Assembly (NCBI GenBank): GCA_014529385.2 | Contig: CM043964.1 | Coordinates: 7,471,997 to 7,535,996, forward strand | Origin: Adiantum capillus-veneris | Lineage: Eukaryota; Streptophyta; Polypodiopsida; Polypodiales; Pteridaceae | Length of the DNA: 64,000 nt | Direction: 5' to 3' | Shown: piece after piece, positions 41,569-52,439 of the stretch | How positions within the stretch are numbered: the first letter of the stretch is position 1 | How the letters are laid out: the number at the start of each line of letters is the position of its first letter | Notes under the pieces: model-generated | Databases searched by the model: none | The model's input: the letters and a program-made list of their open reading frames with translations, nothing else | What the model was told of the DNA's origin: nothing | Translations under genes and position numbers: made by a program

Positions 41569-41823
41569 CTAGTGCCCTCTCTTGATGATTTTCTTATATT
41601 GTCCCTCGTCCACGTCCATATAAGAGGTATTGCCTTCCTCTCTCTCTTGGGGGTTCAGGACAATTAGGGCGTAGTGACCCTCTTCATCACAATTGTAGCA
41701 TCTGCCTTGTAGCCTCCGTCCCCTACCTCTCCCGGCTGGCCACTCTTCTCTTTGGTTTCCATTCATTATGTTAATTCTTACTTCTTGCAACCGACCAGCA
41801 AGATCATGCAAAATCCGGGCCAT
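41569..41823 (-). pseudogene. gag: TatX gag, zinc-knuckle part
   Basis: The frame starts at MARILHDLAGRLQEV, has an Arg/Gly-rich run and the knuckle CYNCDEEGHYALIV, where the final Cys is lost. The N-terminal part lies on the other side of the chromovirus (49213-49435). When joined the reading would continue WHT-MARIL. The capsid region appears shortened. Confidence 0.7.
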
Positions 41824-41912
41824 AACAGGCCATAGAGTGTGTACACTAGAGGAAGTCTATAAGATAGCACGGTTGGGTGGAGACTAATACACGCATTACC
41901 ACCACCCTTTCA
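41824..41912 (+). mobile_element. Truncated 5' LTR of the chromovirus
   Basis: It aligns with the 3' LTR from about position 38 of that LTR (AGTGTGTAC...CTATAAGATAGCAC..TTGGGTGGAGACTA) to the end CACCCTTTCA. Confidence 0.8.
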
Positions 41913-41913
41913 C

Positions 41914-41925
41914 TGGTATCCAAGC
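41914..41925 (+). other. Primer binding site, chromovirus
   Basis: TGGTATCCAAGC, two bases from the TGGTATCAGAGC site for initiator tRNA-Met, one base after the LTR end. Confidence 0.65.
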
Positions 41926-42141
41926 TATTTTTGGGAGGAGGCAAAAGGCGGGTTGCATGTGTGTGCGACGTTATGCTTCTCTCCCATGCTCCGCAGATAG
42001 AGACCGCCCATCTACGCCATCCACAACAAACATCTAAGGCGGGCGACCAAGGCAAACTCGATGGCACCGAGGCTCCGAAGGCTTCCCTTGGTACCGTTGG
42101 CTGTGCGCGTAGGAAGGCACGCTTAACCTTTGCATGAAGGA

Positions 42142-42200
42142 GGGTTGAACCCACCCCATGAGGGTAAGAGGCCAACACTTTACCATCAAGCTATTGACCC
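42142..42200 (-). other. tRNA-like Pol III promoter (possible SINE) in the chromovirus leader
   Basis: On the minus strand an A-box-like TAGCTTGATGG (42193-42183) is followed by a B-box-like GGTTCAACCC (42151-42142), about 30 bp apart, as in tRNA-derived SINEs. The GC-rich tract downstream on the minus strand (to about 41925) may be its body. No poly-A or poly-T tail or flanking duplication was found. Confidence 0.45.
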
Positions 42201-42578
42201 TTGTTGTGTGTAACAAGGAAAGATAGCATACTTGTGCTCAAAGGAAAACTAGAAGGAAAGGGAAAGCTTCAAACTTCAAGGAAGTAGCTTCACCCTTCCT
42301 TTTCACTTCTTAGAGGAAGGCAAGTTTTCCTCCAAAAATTCTTTTTTCCTCAAGGAGGTAGCTTCAAAGTGAACAAAAGCCTTCACAAAAACAACGGGTT
42401 TTTGTGAAGAATCGGCAAAGGTGCTCTTACAACGAACGACAAGTGAAGCGCTCAAATTTTCGCAAGGCGAGGTTCGCATGCAACGAATATCGCGGCGCAT
42501 ACACAACACAAAGACTTCAATTTTACAAGGTACAAGTTATCATTTTTTTTTCTCTCTTTGCATTAATGTGTGTTTACC

Positions 42579-43162
42579 ATGGTCAATGAAGATATCCCAC
42601 CTACACACACATTTGATTTTGAGCACATAGATCAAAATCAGGGCACCATGGGTACGGCTGAACTAATAGGCATGATGACGATGATCTAGGAGATCATGGC
42701 CTTGTAGATATGGTTGCTTTTCAAGACTTTGGACCATCGCCAAAGTGTACTTGAAAGCAACCTCTCTGCACTCAATGCAAATGTTACCAATCTTACAGAG
42801 TTACTTGCCAAATTTATGAATTCACAGATGACTCAAGGAGCCACAAGTGGCAATGTTCACGGGAACCAAGCTTGCACGACTCAAGGAGTTCAAGAGGCAA
42901 GTGTTGTAGAAGATGCAGAAGGTAGTAATTCATTACTTAAGAATATCACCATTCCTGAGTTTCACAGGAAAGAGCGTAATAACAACAAGGACGCGGTCAA
43001 TACGTCTTACACAAATGGAGTGATATTCATAGATTGAGACACACCCCGGATGTAAATATGGCTGTGGAAACAAGCCTATCTCTTAAAGTCAAGGCCTATA
43101 ATAAGTGGTGGATTACATTTCCAATAGATGCTCGTCCTCCATCTTGGGCTGTATTTCCAAGT
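42579..43162 (+). pseudogene. gag: Chromovirus gag, N-terminal part
   Basis: The start MVNEDIPPTHTFDF is followed by two stops near 42690, then a coiled-coil-like ESNLSALNANVTNLTELLAK and the IPEFHRKE boundary. After a frame change near 43000, RHTPDVNMAVETSLSL follows, up to the TRIM-like insertion. Confidence 0.7.
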
Positions 43163-43384
43163 TGTTGAGTATGCAAGCCCTGGTGCATCTAGCCTGTGGA
43201 AAACTCCCTCTATAGCATGCAGGTCAGCTTTAGTTGCAAGTCAAGTTATGCATGGAAAAGTTTTTGTATTTATAATGTAAGGTGCTTATACACAAATTAT
43301 TATCAATCATAGCGTTGTTGTGCTTCTGTTGTATCGAGTCTCTCCTCTCTCGTCCATCGCGCTCTCATTCTGCAGAACTCCTCA
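43163..43384 (+). mobile_element. 5' LTR of the TRIM-like element
   Basis: It starts TGTTGAGTATGCAAGCCC and ends GAACTCCTCA; matched by 44492-44715. Confidence 0.85.
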
Positions 43385-44491
43385 TGATATCAGAGCCTGC
43401 CCGGCGACTCAAAAAAGATTTGCGGGAATAGAGAAAAGGCCATGGGGTGTTGTGGGAGCTTTACAAAGGAGGCGCCAGCTTTAAGGGAGGTGCTACAGAG
43501 TCATCGAGAGCATTGGAGAGGGTGCCACCTTGAGGTGAGCAAGGCTTGGTGAGAATCAGATTGAAGAAGGGCATAAATAGCAACCATCAACACTATAGCG
43601 CCTCCAAATTTAGCCTCCTTAGCCTACTTCAAGTGCCAGTCATCATCCATATGCGTTGTGTCGGCATCTGCAAATAGAGAGCTTGTTTTTTTTGTAACCT
43701 TTGTGTTCACACTATTTTGAAATAGTGGCCAACCAAGAGGTCATTCATACGAGCCTCACAAAACACCGCGAGTTGTAAGTGCAAGGCTTGACACGACGAT
43801 GCTTGGTAAGCATATCAAAACGCTCAAGGCAATTATTGGTGAGTTTTTGCTGGATTCTCAAAATGTTACTTCAGCGCGCACGACTTGTAAACGAGCAGAA
43901 TTTCCAAACATTACAACACAATTTTGGACCAACAAAAGGTGCCCTATTTTTGAAACAAAGGCAAATGAAGGCAAAAGTAAAGAACAATATCAATTGGACC
44001 TTGGAAATTTGCACCTACAATTCAATCGAATGGTTCAAGTTCAAGTGAAAGGTCATAGATTATTTGAATACTGCACGGCAACAAGACAGTGAGAGTACTT
44101 ACACCATGGTACAACAACATATGCAAAGTTCAAATACTATTTTTCCCTGTTTAGTGTCATAGATCTATGGTTTTGTCCATTGTGAATGTCATTGTCCAGA
44201 ATCTTGTTTTAGAATATCTGTTGTCAGTTATTGTCATGCTTGTCAGTTCTCCTCATACCAAATTTTTGTACGGGTTGTAGACACTGCCACATAAAAAGTG
44301 GTAAGACCACCCTTTGTTGTTTGGTCAAGTTCTGGTATGTCTCACTGTGATAGTTGTTTGAGGGAAGTGCACACCAACCCATGTTATTGTTAAGGGGGGG
44401 ACTTCTACTCATGGTTTCAAGTGATTGGAAATCACCATGGTTTGTCTATCTCAAGTCCATTATAAGTGGTTTGGGCTTGAGGGGGGGGGGG

Positions 44492-44715
44492 TGTTGGGTA
44501 TACAAGCCCTTGTGCATTTAGCCTGTGGGAAACTCCCTCTATAGCATGCAGGTCAGCTTTAGTTGCAAGTCAAGTTATGCATGGAAAAGATTTTCTATTT
44601 ATAATGTAAGGTGTTTATACACAAATTATTATCAATCATAGCATTTTTGTGCTTCTGCTGTATCGAGTCTTTCCTCTCTCCTCCATCTCGCTCTCGTTCT
44701 GTAGAACTCCTCTCA
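44492..44715 (+). mobile_element. 3' LTR of the TRIM-like element
   Basis: It starts TGTTGGGTATACAAGCCC after 13 G residues and ends GAACTCCTCTCA. Confidence 0.85.
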
Positions 44716-45365
44716 CCATGTTCCCTTCTCGGTGGCACCCACCATAGGTGGTCTCAACACAAGCTTCTTTCTCCAAACAGTTTTTGGACTCCAAAGAAGA
44801 AGATAAGATTTGGTTAGCATGGGATGCATGCCGCATGTCTGGCCTCTCTTTCACACATTACCTTTCAAAGTATCAAGAAATCATATTAAAACTAGAAGGT
44901 CTATATGAATTCCAAAAGATACGGTGTTTTAATAGGGGTCTTGACAAAGACTATCGTCTTCATGTCATGACCGAACGTCCAAAAACTTTGGAAGAAGCCA
45001 TCAGTCATGCCCAAAGATATGATGATGACCAAGAGAGGAAAGGAAATGTTCCGTACTCTAAGAATACTTTTGCTAAGGGCAATGTGGCTAAGAGCCAATG
45101 GCGAGGTAGATCTCCCACACATTCCAAGAGGAATAAGAGACAATTTACCTCTCCACGCCCACAAGAGGCTAAGAAGCCTAAGCACTCACAAGATACTCCA
45201 CGTGGGTCTCTCAGCACACTGCTGATTTTAAGCATGCAAAGAAACACAATTTGTGTTTTAGATGTCTTTCAACCCAACATAACAAGAAATATTGTCCTCT
45301 TTTGCCAAAGAAAAGGCCATGCACACGGTGCAATGCCTCACATTACATTCATCTCCTAAATATTG
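44716..45365 (+). pseudogene. gag: Chromovirus gag, C-terminal part with zinc knuckle
   Basis: The open frame from 44748 has KIWLAWDACRMSGLSFTHYL, LSKYQEIILKLEGL and ETIL-like repeats typical of Gypsy capsid, then a basic stretch. After a frame change near 45210 the knuckle CFRCLSTQHNKKYC (about 45257-45297) and a second Cys pair (CTRC) appear. The intact Gag would form the particle. Confidence 0.78.
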
Positions 45366-45900
45366 TGCTATAGAGGTTCTTCATATGGAAGAAAAGCACA
45401 AGTGTTGTGTGCCTGGTTCAATGTGGAAGCCCACCTTTGGCCCCCATGATTTGATTTGCATGCATGGCACTATTAACGAACAACATGTTTGTATTTTAGT
45501 GGATGATGGTGAAACTCATAACTTGTTGAGCTATAAGCTAGTCAACAAAGTGAAGCTTACACACTCCCTGCTCTCACAAGTATGTGGTGGAGCAGATGTC
45601 TAGGAATGATAAAGAATTATGGGACACGGTAGTTCAAGGGGGGTGAGCTTATTGTTCAAGATCATACAATGAACCTTGAATTCCAAGTTATGAACATGGA
45701 CCGTGCTAATATAGTTATAGGACGGGAGTGGCTGCATGGTTTAGGAAACACATTGCACACGAGTTATGAACACAACTCCTTATCCTTTACGGACAATAGT
45801 AAACATGTTATTTTGTTTGGTGAGAAAAATATACCATCTACACCTCTTATATGTACAGCCGAGCTTTCTATTTTTTCAAAAAGCAGATTTAATAGATGAA
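45366..45900 (+). pseudogene. Chromovirus protease
   Basis: VCILVDDGETHNLLSYKLVN (about 45488-45545) is the retropepsin active-site block, with DDG where DSG is expected. After a stop at 45601 the later VIGREWLHGLG (about 45715) marks the closing part. The active-site change implies a dead enzyme. Confidence 0.75.
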
Positions 45901-45987
45901 GTCTTTTTGTGTTACTACTTGTCTCCAAGTCTTCTGAATTCTCAAGAGCAAAGTGCGGTGAATTCTAGTAATGGCATGTAAAGTGCA

Positions 45988-46860
45988 ATGAATTCTACTG
46001 ATAAACAAAGTGTTAACAAATCTAACGACCAAAGTGCTCTCAATTTTAATTCTATAGAGCAATGTGCAGCTGTTGTAAAACAAACATTACAGGAATTGCA
46101 AGATTCTCCATCCGAGCATAACTCTAGTTTACTTTCTCCTTTTGCACGACAAAAGATGACTTACTTACTCACGGAGTATAATGATGTGTTCTCAAGTGAT
46201 TTACCACCAGGTTTACCCCCTACACGTGATGTGCAACATGGCATAGATGTCTTGCCAGGCACTAAACCGATGAGTAAACCACCTTATCGTATGAGTGATA
46301 AAGAAGCCAAGGAGGTTGAGAGTCAGTTGACTGACTACCTCGCTTGTGGTTTCATTAGACCTAGCACTTTGCCTTGGGCATCACCAATTCTATTGGTAAA
46401 AAAGAAAGATGGTACTATGCACATGTGCGTAGATTATCGTAGATTAAATGCGATAACCATCAAGAACAAGTATCCTCTACCTCGAGTGGATGAATTGTTT
46501 GATCAACTCCATGGGGCAAGATACTATACAAAGATATATCTTTGTTCAGGATAACACCAGGTATGTATCCTACTACAAGATATCTCCAAAACTGCCTTTA
46601 GAACACGATTCGGGCATTTTGAATTTTTGGTTATTCCTTTTGGTCTAACCAATGCTCCAACTACATCTATGACACTCATGGATAGTGTCTTACGTCCCTG
46701 TCTTAGAAAATTTGTTGTGGTTTTCCTTGATAACATTCTAATTTACAGTAAGATTGAAGATGAACACATAGAACACTTATGATCAGTGTTTGAACAGCTA
46801 CAAGCTCACGCACTATATGCTAAGCAAAGCAAGTGAGATTTCTTTAAAACATACATTACC
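45988..46860 (+). pseudogene. pol: Chromovirus reverse transcriptase
   Basis: [55 protein letters not shown] and [15 protein letters not shown] appear in order, then a stop at 46552. It continues with [14 protein letters not shown] and FLDNILIYS (about 46725), where the second catalytic Asp of FLDD is Asn. Stops near 46780 and 46835. Confidence 0.87.
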
Positions 46861-46868
46861 TCAGTCAT

Positions 46869-47510
46869 GTGATCTCTTATTCTGACATCAAGATGGACAC
46901 TGACAAGGTCGCTACCATTCTTCGATGGCCACATCCCAACACGGTTGAGGAGCTTCAAATATTTTTAGGCATGGCTGGATTTAATCGACAGTATATTCGT
47001 GACTATGCCAAAGTCATTGTTCCTATGACAGATCAAGTTAAAGAAAAAGGTAATACCTTTTCTTGGGAAGAAGCCCAAAAAAGCAGTTTTGAACAACTCA
47101 AGGTAGCGATAGCCACTGCTCCTATCCTAGCAATCGTCGACCCACTTAAGCCGTTTGTGGTAGAGACTAATGCTAGTGATAAAGCCATTGGTGGGATATG
47201 TCTCTAGGAGGAACAACCTATAGACTTTGAAAGTAAGAAATTAGATAGAGCTCAATAGAATTATTCTGTTTATGAGAGAGAGCTCTATGCCATAATTCAC
47301 GCTTTATGAAAGTGGCGACACTATTTATATGGTGATGAATTTGAATTACTTTTTGACTAAGAGTATCAAATGGTTTACTACTCAAACAGACTTGAAGGGC
47401 CGTAAAGCTAGATGGGAAGAAATCCTTCAAGATTATGATTGTAAGCTACGATATCACAAGGGGCAGTTTAATGTAGTAGCAGATGCACTAAGTTGGATGC
47501 CTCAGATTAA
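46869..47510 (+). pseudogene. Chromovirus RNase H
   Basis: The linker QIFLGMAGFNRQYIRDYAKV leads to PFVVETNASDKAIGGI (TNASD where TDAS is usual) and, after stops near 47207 and 47258, YERELYAIIHAL and a decayed TDH region. It closes with ILQDYDCKLRYHKGQFNVVA and DALSW. Confidence 0.82.
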
Positions 47511-47519
47511 TTCACTTGC

Positions 47520-48800
47520 TTGCACGGAACTAAAGAGTGGATTTTTGGAGTTATTACATGGAAAGTGTGCACAAGACCAATCCTATGCTAAACTGTGGGA
47601 TGCAATTTTAAAAAGGGATCCCCCTCACACTCACATGTCTCTGAACAGCGAGATCAACATGTCTCTGAACACGTAGATAAAAACTCCAACACACAGAGCT
47701 CCACCCCAACTCAGGAAGAGCTTAAGCGATGGAGGAATTTTTCTATTGATGATGGCTACTTGCACCACAAAAGTAGAGTATGTTTGCCAAAGGACTGAGA
47801 CACTAGGCGCCAAATCTTATTTGAGTGTCATGATAGTCCAAGTGCTGGTCATCCAGGTATTCGTAAGACATATGCCTTAGTTTGATGGAAATTTTTATTG
47901 GTCGGGCTTACATCATGATGTTCAAGAGTACATACTAAACTGTCAATAGTGCCAAGTTAATATGGCAGAGCGCCTCAAGGTAGGTGTCCTTTTACATCCT
48001 TTAGAGATTCCACAAGGTGAGTGGGAGAGTATCTCCATGGATTTTGTAGTAGGACTACCTACTACAAATCGTGGCCATGATGCCATTTGGGCAATTGTAG
48101 AACTTCTCACGAAGACGGGTCGATTCATTCCCACTAAGACTACAGTTAAGACACCAAAATTAGCAGGTTTATTTATAGAGCATATATATAAACTCTATGG
48201 TATTCCAGCTAGTATCATTAGTAAAAGAGATCAAAAGTTCGATAATCACTTATGGAGAGCTGTGTTCCAAAAGCTGAAAACTAAACTTAATCTAAGTACG
48301 GCTAATCATCAAGAAACGGATGGTCAAACAGAAAGAGTTAATCAAGTGCTAGAGGATATGCTACGAGCGTACGTTAGCAATAATCAAGCCAATTGGGAAG
48401 ACTACTTACCTATATTGGAATTTGCTTATAATAGTTCAAAGCATGTGACTACAGGGTTTAGTCCATTTATGCTTTTATATGGATTTCAACCTAGATCACC
48501 CATTACGGTGGGGTTCGCTAAGGAGAAGATACAACAAGCAAAGGATTTTCTCCAAGACCATTTTGACATGCTTTGAGTTGCTTGATAGAATGTCATGCTC
48601 AAGATTGATATGGTGAGCATCATCATCTTGCTACTTTCAAAGAAGGAGTCAAGGTTTTCCTCAAAGTTTCGGAGCATTCAGGAAGTCTGAAGACGGGAAA
48701 AATTGCTAAATTTTCACCATGCTATTATGAACCATTTACCATTCTCAAAGTATAGGTCAAGTGGCCTATAAGTTAGCTCTCCCAGAGCACTCATGAGTTC
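47520..48800 (+). pseudogene. Chromovirus integrase
   Basis: The zinc-finger region is broken by stops (47798, 47884). The core is open from 47962: SMDFVVGLPTTNRGHDAIWA, TKTGRFIPTK, IISKRDQKFDN (usually SDRD, so one catalytic Asp is lost), then the Glu in ETDGQTERVNQVLED. The frame ends at 48576; the C-terminal region to 48800 is readable only in pieces. Confidence 0.85.
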
Positions 48801-48868
48801 ATCCAGTTTTTCATGTTAACCGTTTACAAAAACAGTTAGGACAGAATAATAACGTCATTGACACAGGT

Positions 48869-49090
48869 GTGTTAGGTCACCTTATTGAACCGCCAAGCAT
48901 TCCTCATGAGCCCGAAAAGATTTTGGATTGTCACGAGCTTCGCACCAGAGATCATGTCAGACGACAGGTGTTGGTAAAATGGCTAGATAGACCTGAAGAA
49001 GGTTCTACATGGGAGAATGTCTCCGCACTTAAGAAAAATTTTCCTACGTTTGTTTTCGAGGACGAAAACCATTCTCCAAGGGGGGGGTAA
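48869..49090 (+). pseudogene. Chromovirus chromodomain
   Basis: A 73-codon frame with EPEKILDCHELRTRD, QVLVKWLDRPEEGSTWE and a final helix region (NFPTFVFED), the standard chromodomain order of beta strands and C-terminal helix. In chromoviruses this domain tethers integration to particular chromatin. The frame runs straight into the purine tract AAGGGGGGGG and the LTR. Confidence 0.85.
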
Positions 49091-49212
49091 TGTAAGGACA
49101 TGGGTCCTATGGGCAAGGCCACCGGCATGGCCGGCCAGTGTGTACGCTAGGGGGAGACTATAAGATAGCACCGTTGGGTGGAGACTAGCACATGTATTAA
49201 CACCACCCTTTC
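49091..49212 (+). mobile_element. 3' LTR of the chromovirus
   Basis: It starts TGTAAGGACATGGG after the purine tract and ends with CACCACCCTTTC, where TatX gag resumes on the minus strand. At about 122 bp it is short for a Gypsy LTR. Confidence 0.78.
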
Positions 49213-49435
49213 GGTGTGCCACTCAAAGTCCACAATCTAGTCCTTCACATCCTCCTTCCCTGTGAACACTATCCGACTATGCGTTATCCCTTCGAAGTCG
49301 CATCTCCCTTGCGTGAGTAACTCCACAAAAGTTGACGTTTTGCACCTCAAGCAAACCACCACTTTTCTTCAATGATGTTCAAACTCCACAGCAAAATTGC
49401 TTCACCTCGGTGCTCAACCAGCAAATTTTCGCTCC
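49213..49435 (-). pseudogene. gag: TatX gag, N-terminal part and leader
   Basis: On the minus strand a reading GRCDFEGITHSRIVFTGKED, then a stop, then IVDFEWHT runs up to the chromovirus border and would continue into MARIL at 41823. The start of gag is not clear. Confidence 0.55.
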
Positions 49436-49453
49436 CCACCAGGGGGATCGCCA
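49436..49453 (-). other. Primer binding site, TatX
   Basis: TGGCGATCCCCCTGGTGG on the minus strand, six bases after the LTR end (the same spacing as TatB). It resembles the TatA and TatB sites only in TGGCG and the following C-rich part, so its primer tRNA may differ. Confidence 0.6.
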
Positions 49454-49459
49454 AAGGGA

Positions 49460-49502
49460 TGATGGAGCAAAAGACATCGTGCGCACACTCACACACCCAG
49501 AC
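49460..49502 (-). mobile_element. TatX 5' LTR, inner piece
   Basis: It begins TGATGGAGCAAAAGAC on the plus strand like 24435, and is cut by LARD-2 at CAGAC. Confidence 0.82.
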
Positions 49503-49643
49503 TTTGAGCTTATATGTGAATCTACTCAATCTATGGCTTTTCTATATATGGCACCCAAGTCCCCTCTATATATACATCATCTCATGTGTGTATTCTACAC
49601 ACTTTGGGGTTCTATTTTTGTGCTCTTTCCTTCTCTCTCAACA
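49503..49643 (+). mobile_element. 5' LTR of LARD-2
   Basis: It starts TTTGAGCTTATATG (the first base of the usual TGTTGAG has been lost or changed) and ends CTCTCAACA. Confidence 0.85.
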
Positions 49644-49661
49644 TGGTATCAGAGCAGTACG
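49644..49661 (+). other. Primer binding site, LARD-2
   Basis: TGGTATCAGAGCAGTACG, identical to the LARD-1 site and directly next to the LTR. Confidence 0.88.
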
Positions 49662-49664
49662 TTT

Positions 49665-49995
49665 CTGTTTTTTATTTTTCTCCTGATGAAAACGATTTTG
49701 AAGAAACTACTCGCTAAAGGATCTGGAATCGGTGTGGTCTACAACTTTGCAGAAGAAAGTTTTTTCAAATTCTGCACCTATTTTGAGTTATCGTTCGCGG
49801 ACTGCGTACAGACCTAAAAAGCAACTTTCGCTTTTTGTTTTTTATTTTCTGCTAATTGAAAATGATTTTGCAGAAACTACTTGCTTTAGCCACTGGAATC
49901 AATGTGGTCTACAACTTTGCAGAAGAAAGTTTCTCTAAATTTTGCACCGATTTTGGGTTTTCGTTTCGGACTGCGAATATGTTTGAAAAGCAAAA
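49665..49995. repeat. About 170-bp repeat in LARD-2, two copies
   Basis: The landmark GGACTGCG recurs at about 49799 and 49968, 169-170 bp apart, and the units match those at 19260-20205 on the other strand. Confidence 0.82.
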
Positions 49996-50264
49996 TTTTA
50001 CTTTTTGCTTTTGATTTTCCTCATAATTGAAAACTTCTCAAATATTTATCCTTCATCAAACATATATTTGTTGCTGACGTAACTTTGGTGCAGAAGCCAG
50101 TTACATATCTTTCTAATTCAGTCGAGCCGTTGATGATCATTCAAATTCTATCGAGCTACTGTTGGTATATGATCTTTTGTTATATGATATACTTGTTCAT
50201 TGATTCTCGTATAATTATTCTTCTAGAGATATAGTTTGCGTTGTTTTATTGATAATTTCTCGTT

Positions 50265-50760
50265 GATACCATAGTGATTTACCATGATGATGTTTTGTTA
50301 GTACTTTGTTCATGGTGATTTTAGTTGATACCATGATGATATTTCATTGATACCATGGTTATTCTTGGTGATGCCATGATGATATTTGGTTGATACCATG
50401 GTTATTCTCGGTGATGCCATTATGATATTTTGATGATTTCGTTGATTCCATGGTGATTTTCATTGATACCATGATGATGTTTCGTTGATACCATGGTTAT
50501 TCTCGGTGATACCATGATGTTGTTTCGTTGATACCATGGTTACTATCGTTGATTCCATGATGTTGTTTCGTTGATACAATGATTATTCTTGGTGATATCA
50601 TGATGTTGTTTCGTTGATACCATGGTTATTCTCGGTGATACCATGATGTTGCTTCATTGATACAATGATTATTCTATGATGCTTTTCATTGATACCATGA
50701 TGATTTATTCATTTTTATTGATACAATGATGATATTTTGTTAATACTTTGATGATACTCA
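50265..50760. repeat. Minisatellite in LARD-2
   Basis: Repeats of GATACCATGGTTATTCTCGG and GATACCATGATGTTGTTTCG alternate, the reverse complement of the 43-bp unit in LARD-1, with more indels. Confidence 0.85.
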
Positions 50761-51439
50761 TTGATATCACTACGTTGATAAATGTCGTTTTATGTAGTAT
50801 ATGCACATGTCATTTGCATCACGTATCATGCATCTTGTACATTTTATGGTCATACTTTATGTCCACATATGTAGTCGTGCGTATATATGTCGTCAAAAGA
50901 GTGGCGTCGCGAACCATCTCTTATGGAATTGTGAACGTAATTATTTCACTAACGATGCTAATAATTTTCATGACTATGTTTTTTGAGGCTATGATCTATG
51001 TAGGATTGATCAAAGAATTGATTTCATGAAGACAAACTTGGTGACAATAAAAGATTTATGAAGACATGTTCGGTGATGCCATATTGATGACAACATGAAG
51101 ATATGTTTTGGTGATGCAATAGTGATGACAAGCTACATAGCAGATTCACGGAGACACTTCTGATTACGAGCTAATCGATAGCCTTTACACCTCTTTATTG
51201 AACCTTTGTATTCATTCTGGTATTTGATGGGATAGGAGTAATGTAACTCCTCATAAAACATTCATTATAAAAGGAGTGATGTAGCTCCTCATAAAAGGAG
51301 TGATGTAGCTCCTCATGAACATTTGTATATTCAATGATTTTTATAATATAACGGTGGGTGTATATAGAGCTGTGGGTTTTTCCCTTGATCCCCCAAGGGT
51401 TTTTTCATCCACAGTTAGGGTCCCTTATTTGAGCGGGGG

Positions 51440-51581
51440 TGTTGAGCTTATATGTGAAGCTACTCGATATATGGCTTCTTTATATATGGCACCCAGGTCC
51501 CCTCTATATATACATCATTTCATGTGTGTATTCTACACACTTTGGGATTCTATTTCTGTGCTCTTTCCTTCTCTCTCAACA
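51440..51581 (+). mobile_element. 3' LTR of LARD-2
   Basis: It starts TGTTGAGCTTATATG and ends CTCTCTCAACA; followed by the target duplication CAGAT and the resumed TatX LTR. Confidence 0.88.
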
Positions 51582-52145
51582 CAGATAACTGACACCACAC
51601 AAGGAATTTGCTTAAATTCCAACCCACACACACCACCACTCCAAAGCTCAATAAAATTACTACCCACAAGCTCAATTTAAACTCCAAACACCTCGACCTA
51701 CAAGCCCTTGCCTGCCCGCAAACACTACAAGGTGAGTCCAGTTGATCAACACTTGAAATCACACCTGATGTGACCAAAATGTACAATAAAAACCATCAAA
51801 AACTCAAAAACTCCAGCCACGAAACTCCTCTCTCAAACCATTGCAAAGACTTCACCTAAATCCACTCTATTGGACTCTTTGGAGTAGCGCCAACCCTAAT
51901 GGCACTGATACAAGGTCACGTAGTTTTGCAGAAAGCCTCATCTTCTTCCCTCAATTCCTTGCACACACACATCCATGGAACCTCAAAACTTCCATAGACT
52001 CTCCCAATTGAAAAATTGAAGAAAGAAAGCTCTCATTCACTCCTCCACACACTCGAAAATACGACCGAACGTGACGGGACTGCACTAGACCACCTATAGG
52101 AACCCTGCGTCCTCTCACACACAGAGAGGTGAAAGTGCTGAGTAT
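51582..52145 (-). mobile_element. TatX 5' LTR, middle piece
   Basis: It aligns with 24476-24593 and 36616 onward. It is cut on the right by Copia-2 at AGTAT. Confidence 0.82.
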
Positions 52146-52340
52146 TGTGGTGAAATAAGTTAATAATTTAAGCCACATAATTCTGGCTCCCAGGATCTTC
52201 TCTGGACGAGCAGTTACAACTGTAAACTGATGGGAAACGTCCGTCCCCAACTTGTATTTAAACAACCCTTGGCAAGCATAACAAACATCTTTCTCATTCT
52301 TGCCTCACACTCAAGTCTCTGTGTGCGTGCCTGTTTAACA
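52146..52340 (+). mobile_element. 5' LTR of Copia-2
   Basis: It starts TGTGGTGAAATAAG and ends TGTTTAACA. A degenerate priming site (TGGTATCACAGTAGAGC) begins at 52344, with extra bases inside the usual TGGTATCAGAGC. Confidence 0.9.
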
Positions 52341-52439
52341 ACATGGTATCACAGTAGAGCACGCCCAACACCCACCACCCTTCTCTTCACCTGCGCACAC
52401 TGCCCTTGCTTGTGCGTGCTCGTTGATCCAGAGAGCCAG

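Larger units (their letters stand above)
43163..44715 (+). mobile_element. TRIM-like non-coding LTR element within chromovirus gag
   Basis: LTRs 43163-43384 and 44492-44715 are about 93-95% alike by eye and start TGTTG. The priming-like site TGATATCAGAGCC follows the first, and a run of G precedes the second. The interior of 1.1 kb has no recognisable protein. The gag reading continues on the far side. Flanks CAAGT and CCATG give at best an imperfect target duplication. Confidence 0.85.
41824..49212 (+). mobile_element. Chromodomain Ty3/Gypsy element (chromovirus) inserted in TatX gag
   Basis: It has a truncated 5' LTR (41824-41912), an initiator-Met-like priming site, gag, protease, RT, RNase H, integrase and a C-terminal chromodomain, then a purine tract and a 3' LTR of about 122 bp. 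About 38 bp are missing from the start of the 5' LTR, so no target duplication can be checked. All genes are broken, and gag is further split by a TRIM-like element at 43163-44715. Confidence 0.88.
49503..51581 (+). mobile_element. LARD-2: shorter copy of the non-coding LTR element
   Basis: LTRs 49503-49643 and 51440-51581, a perfect initiator-Met priming site, a purine tract (GAGCGGGGG) before the 3' LTR, and flanks CAGAC/CAGAT as the 5-bp target duplication. The interior matches LARD-1 in reverse complement but has only about two 170-bp units and a less regular minisatellite, which explains most of its 0.9-kb shorter length. No protein is encoded. Confidence 0.88.
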
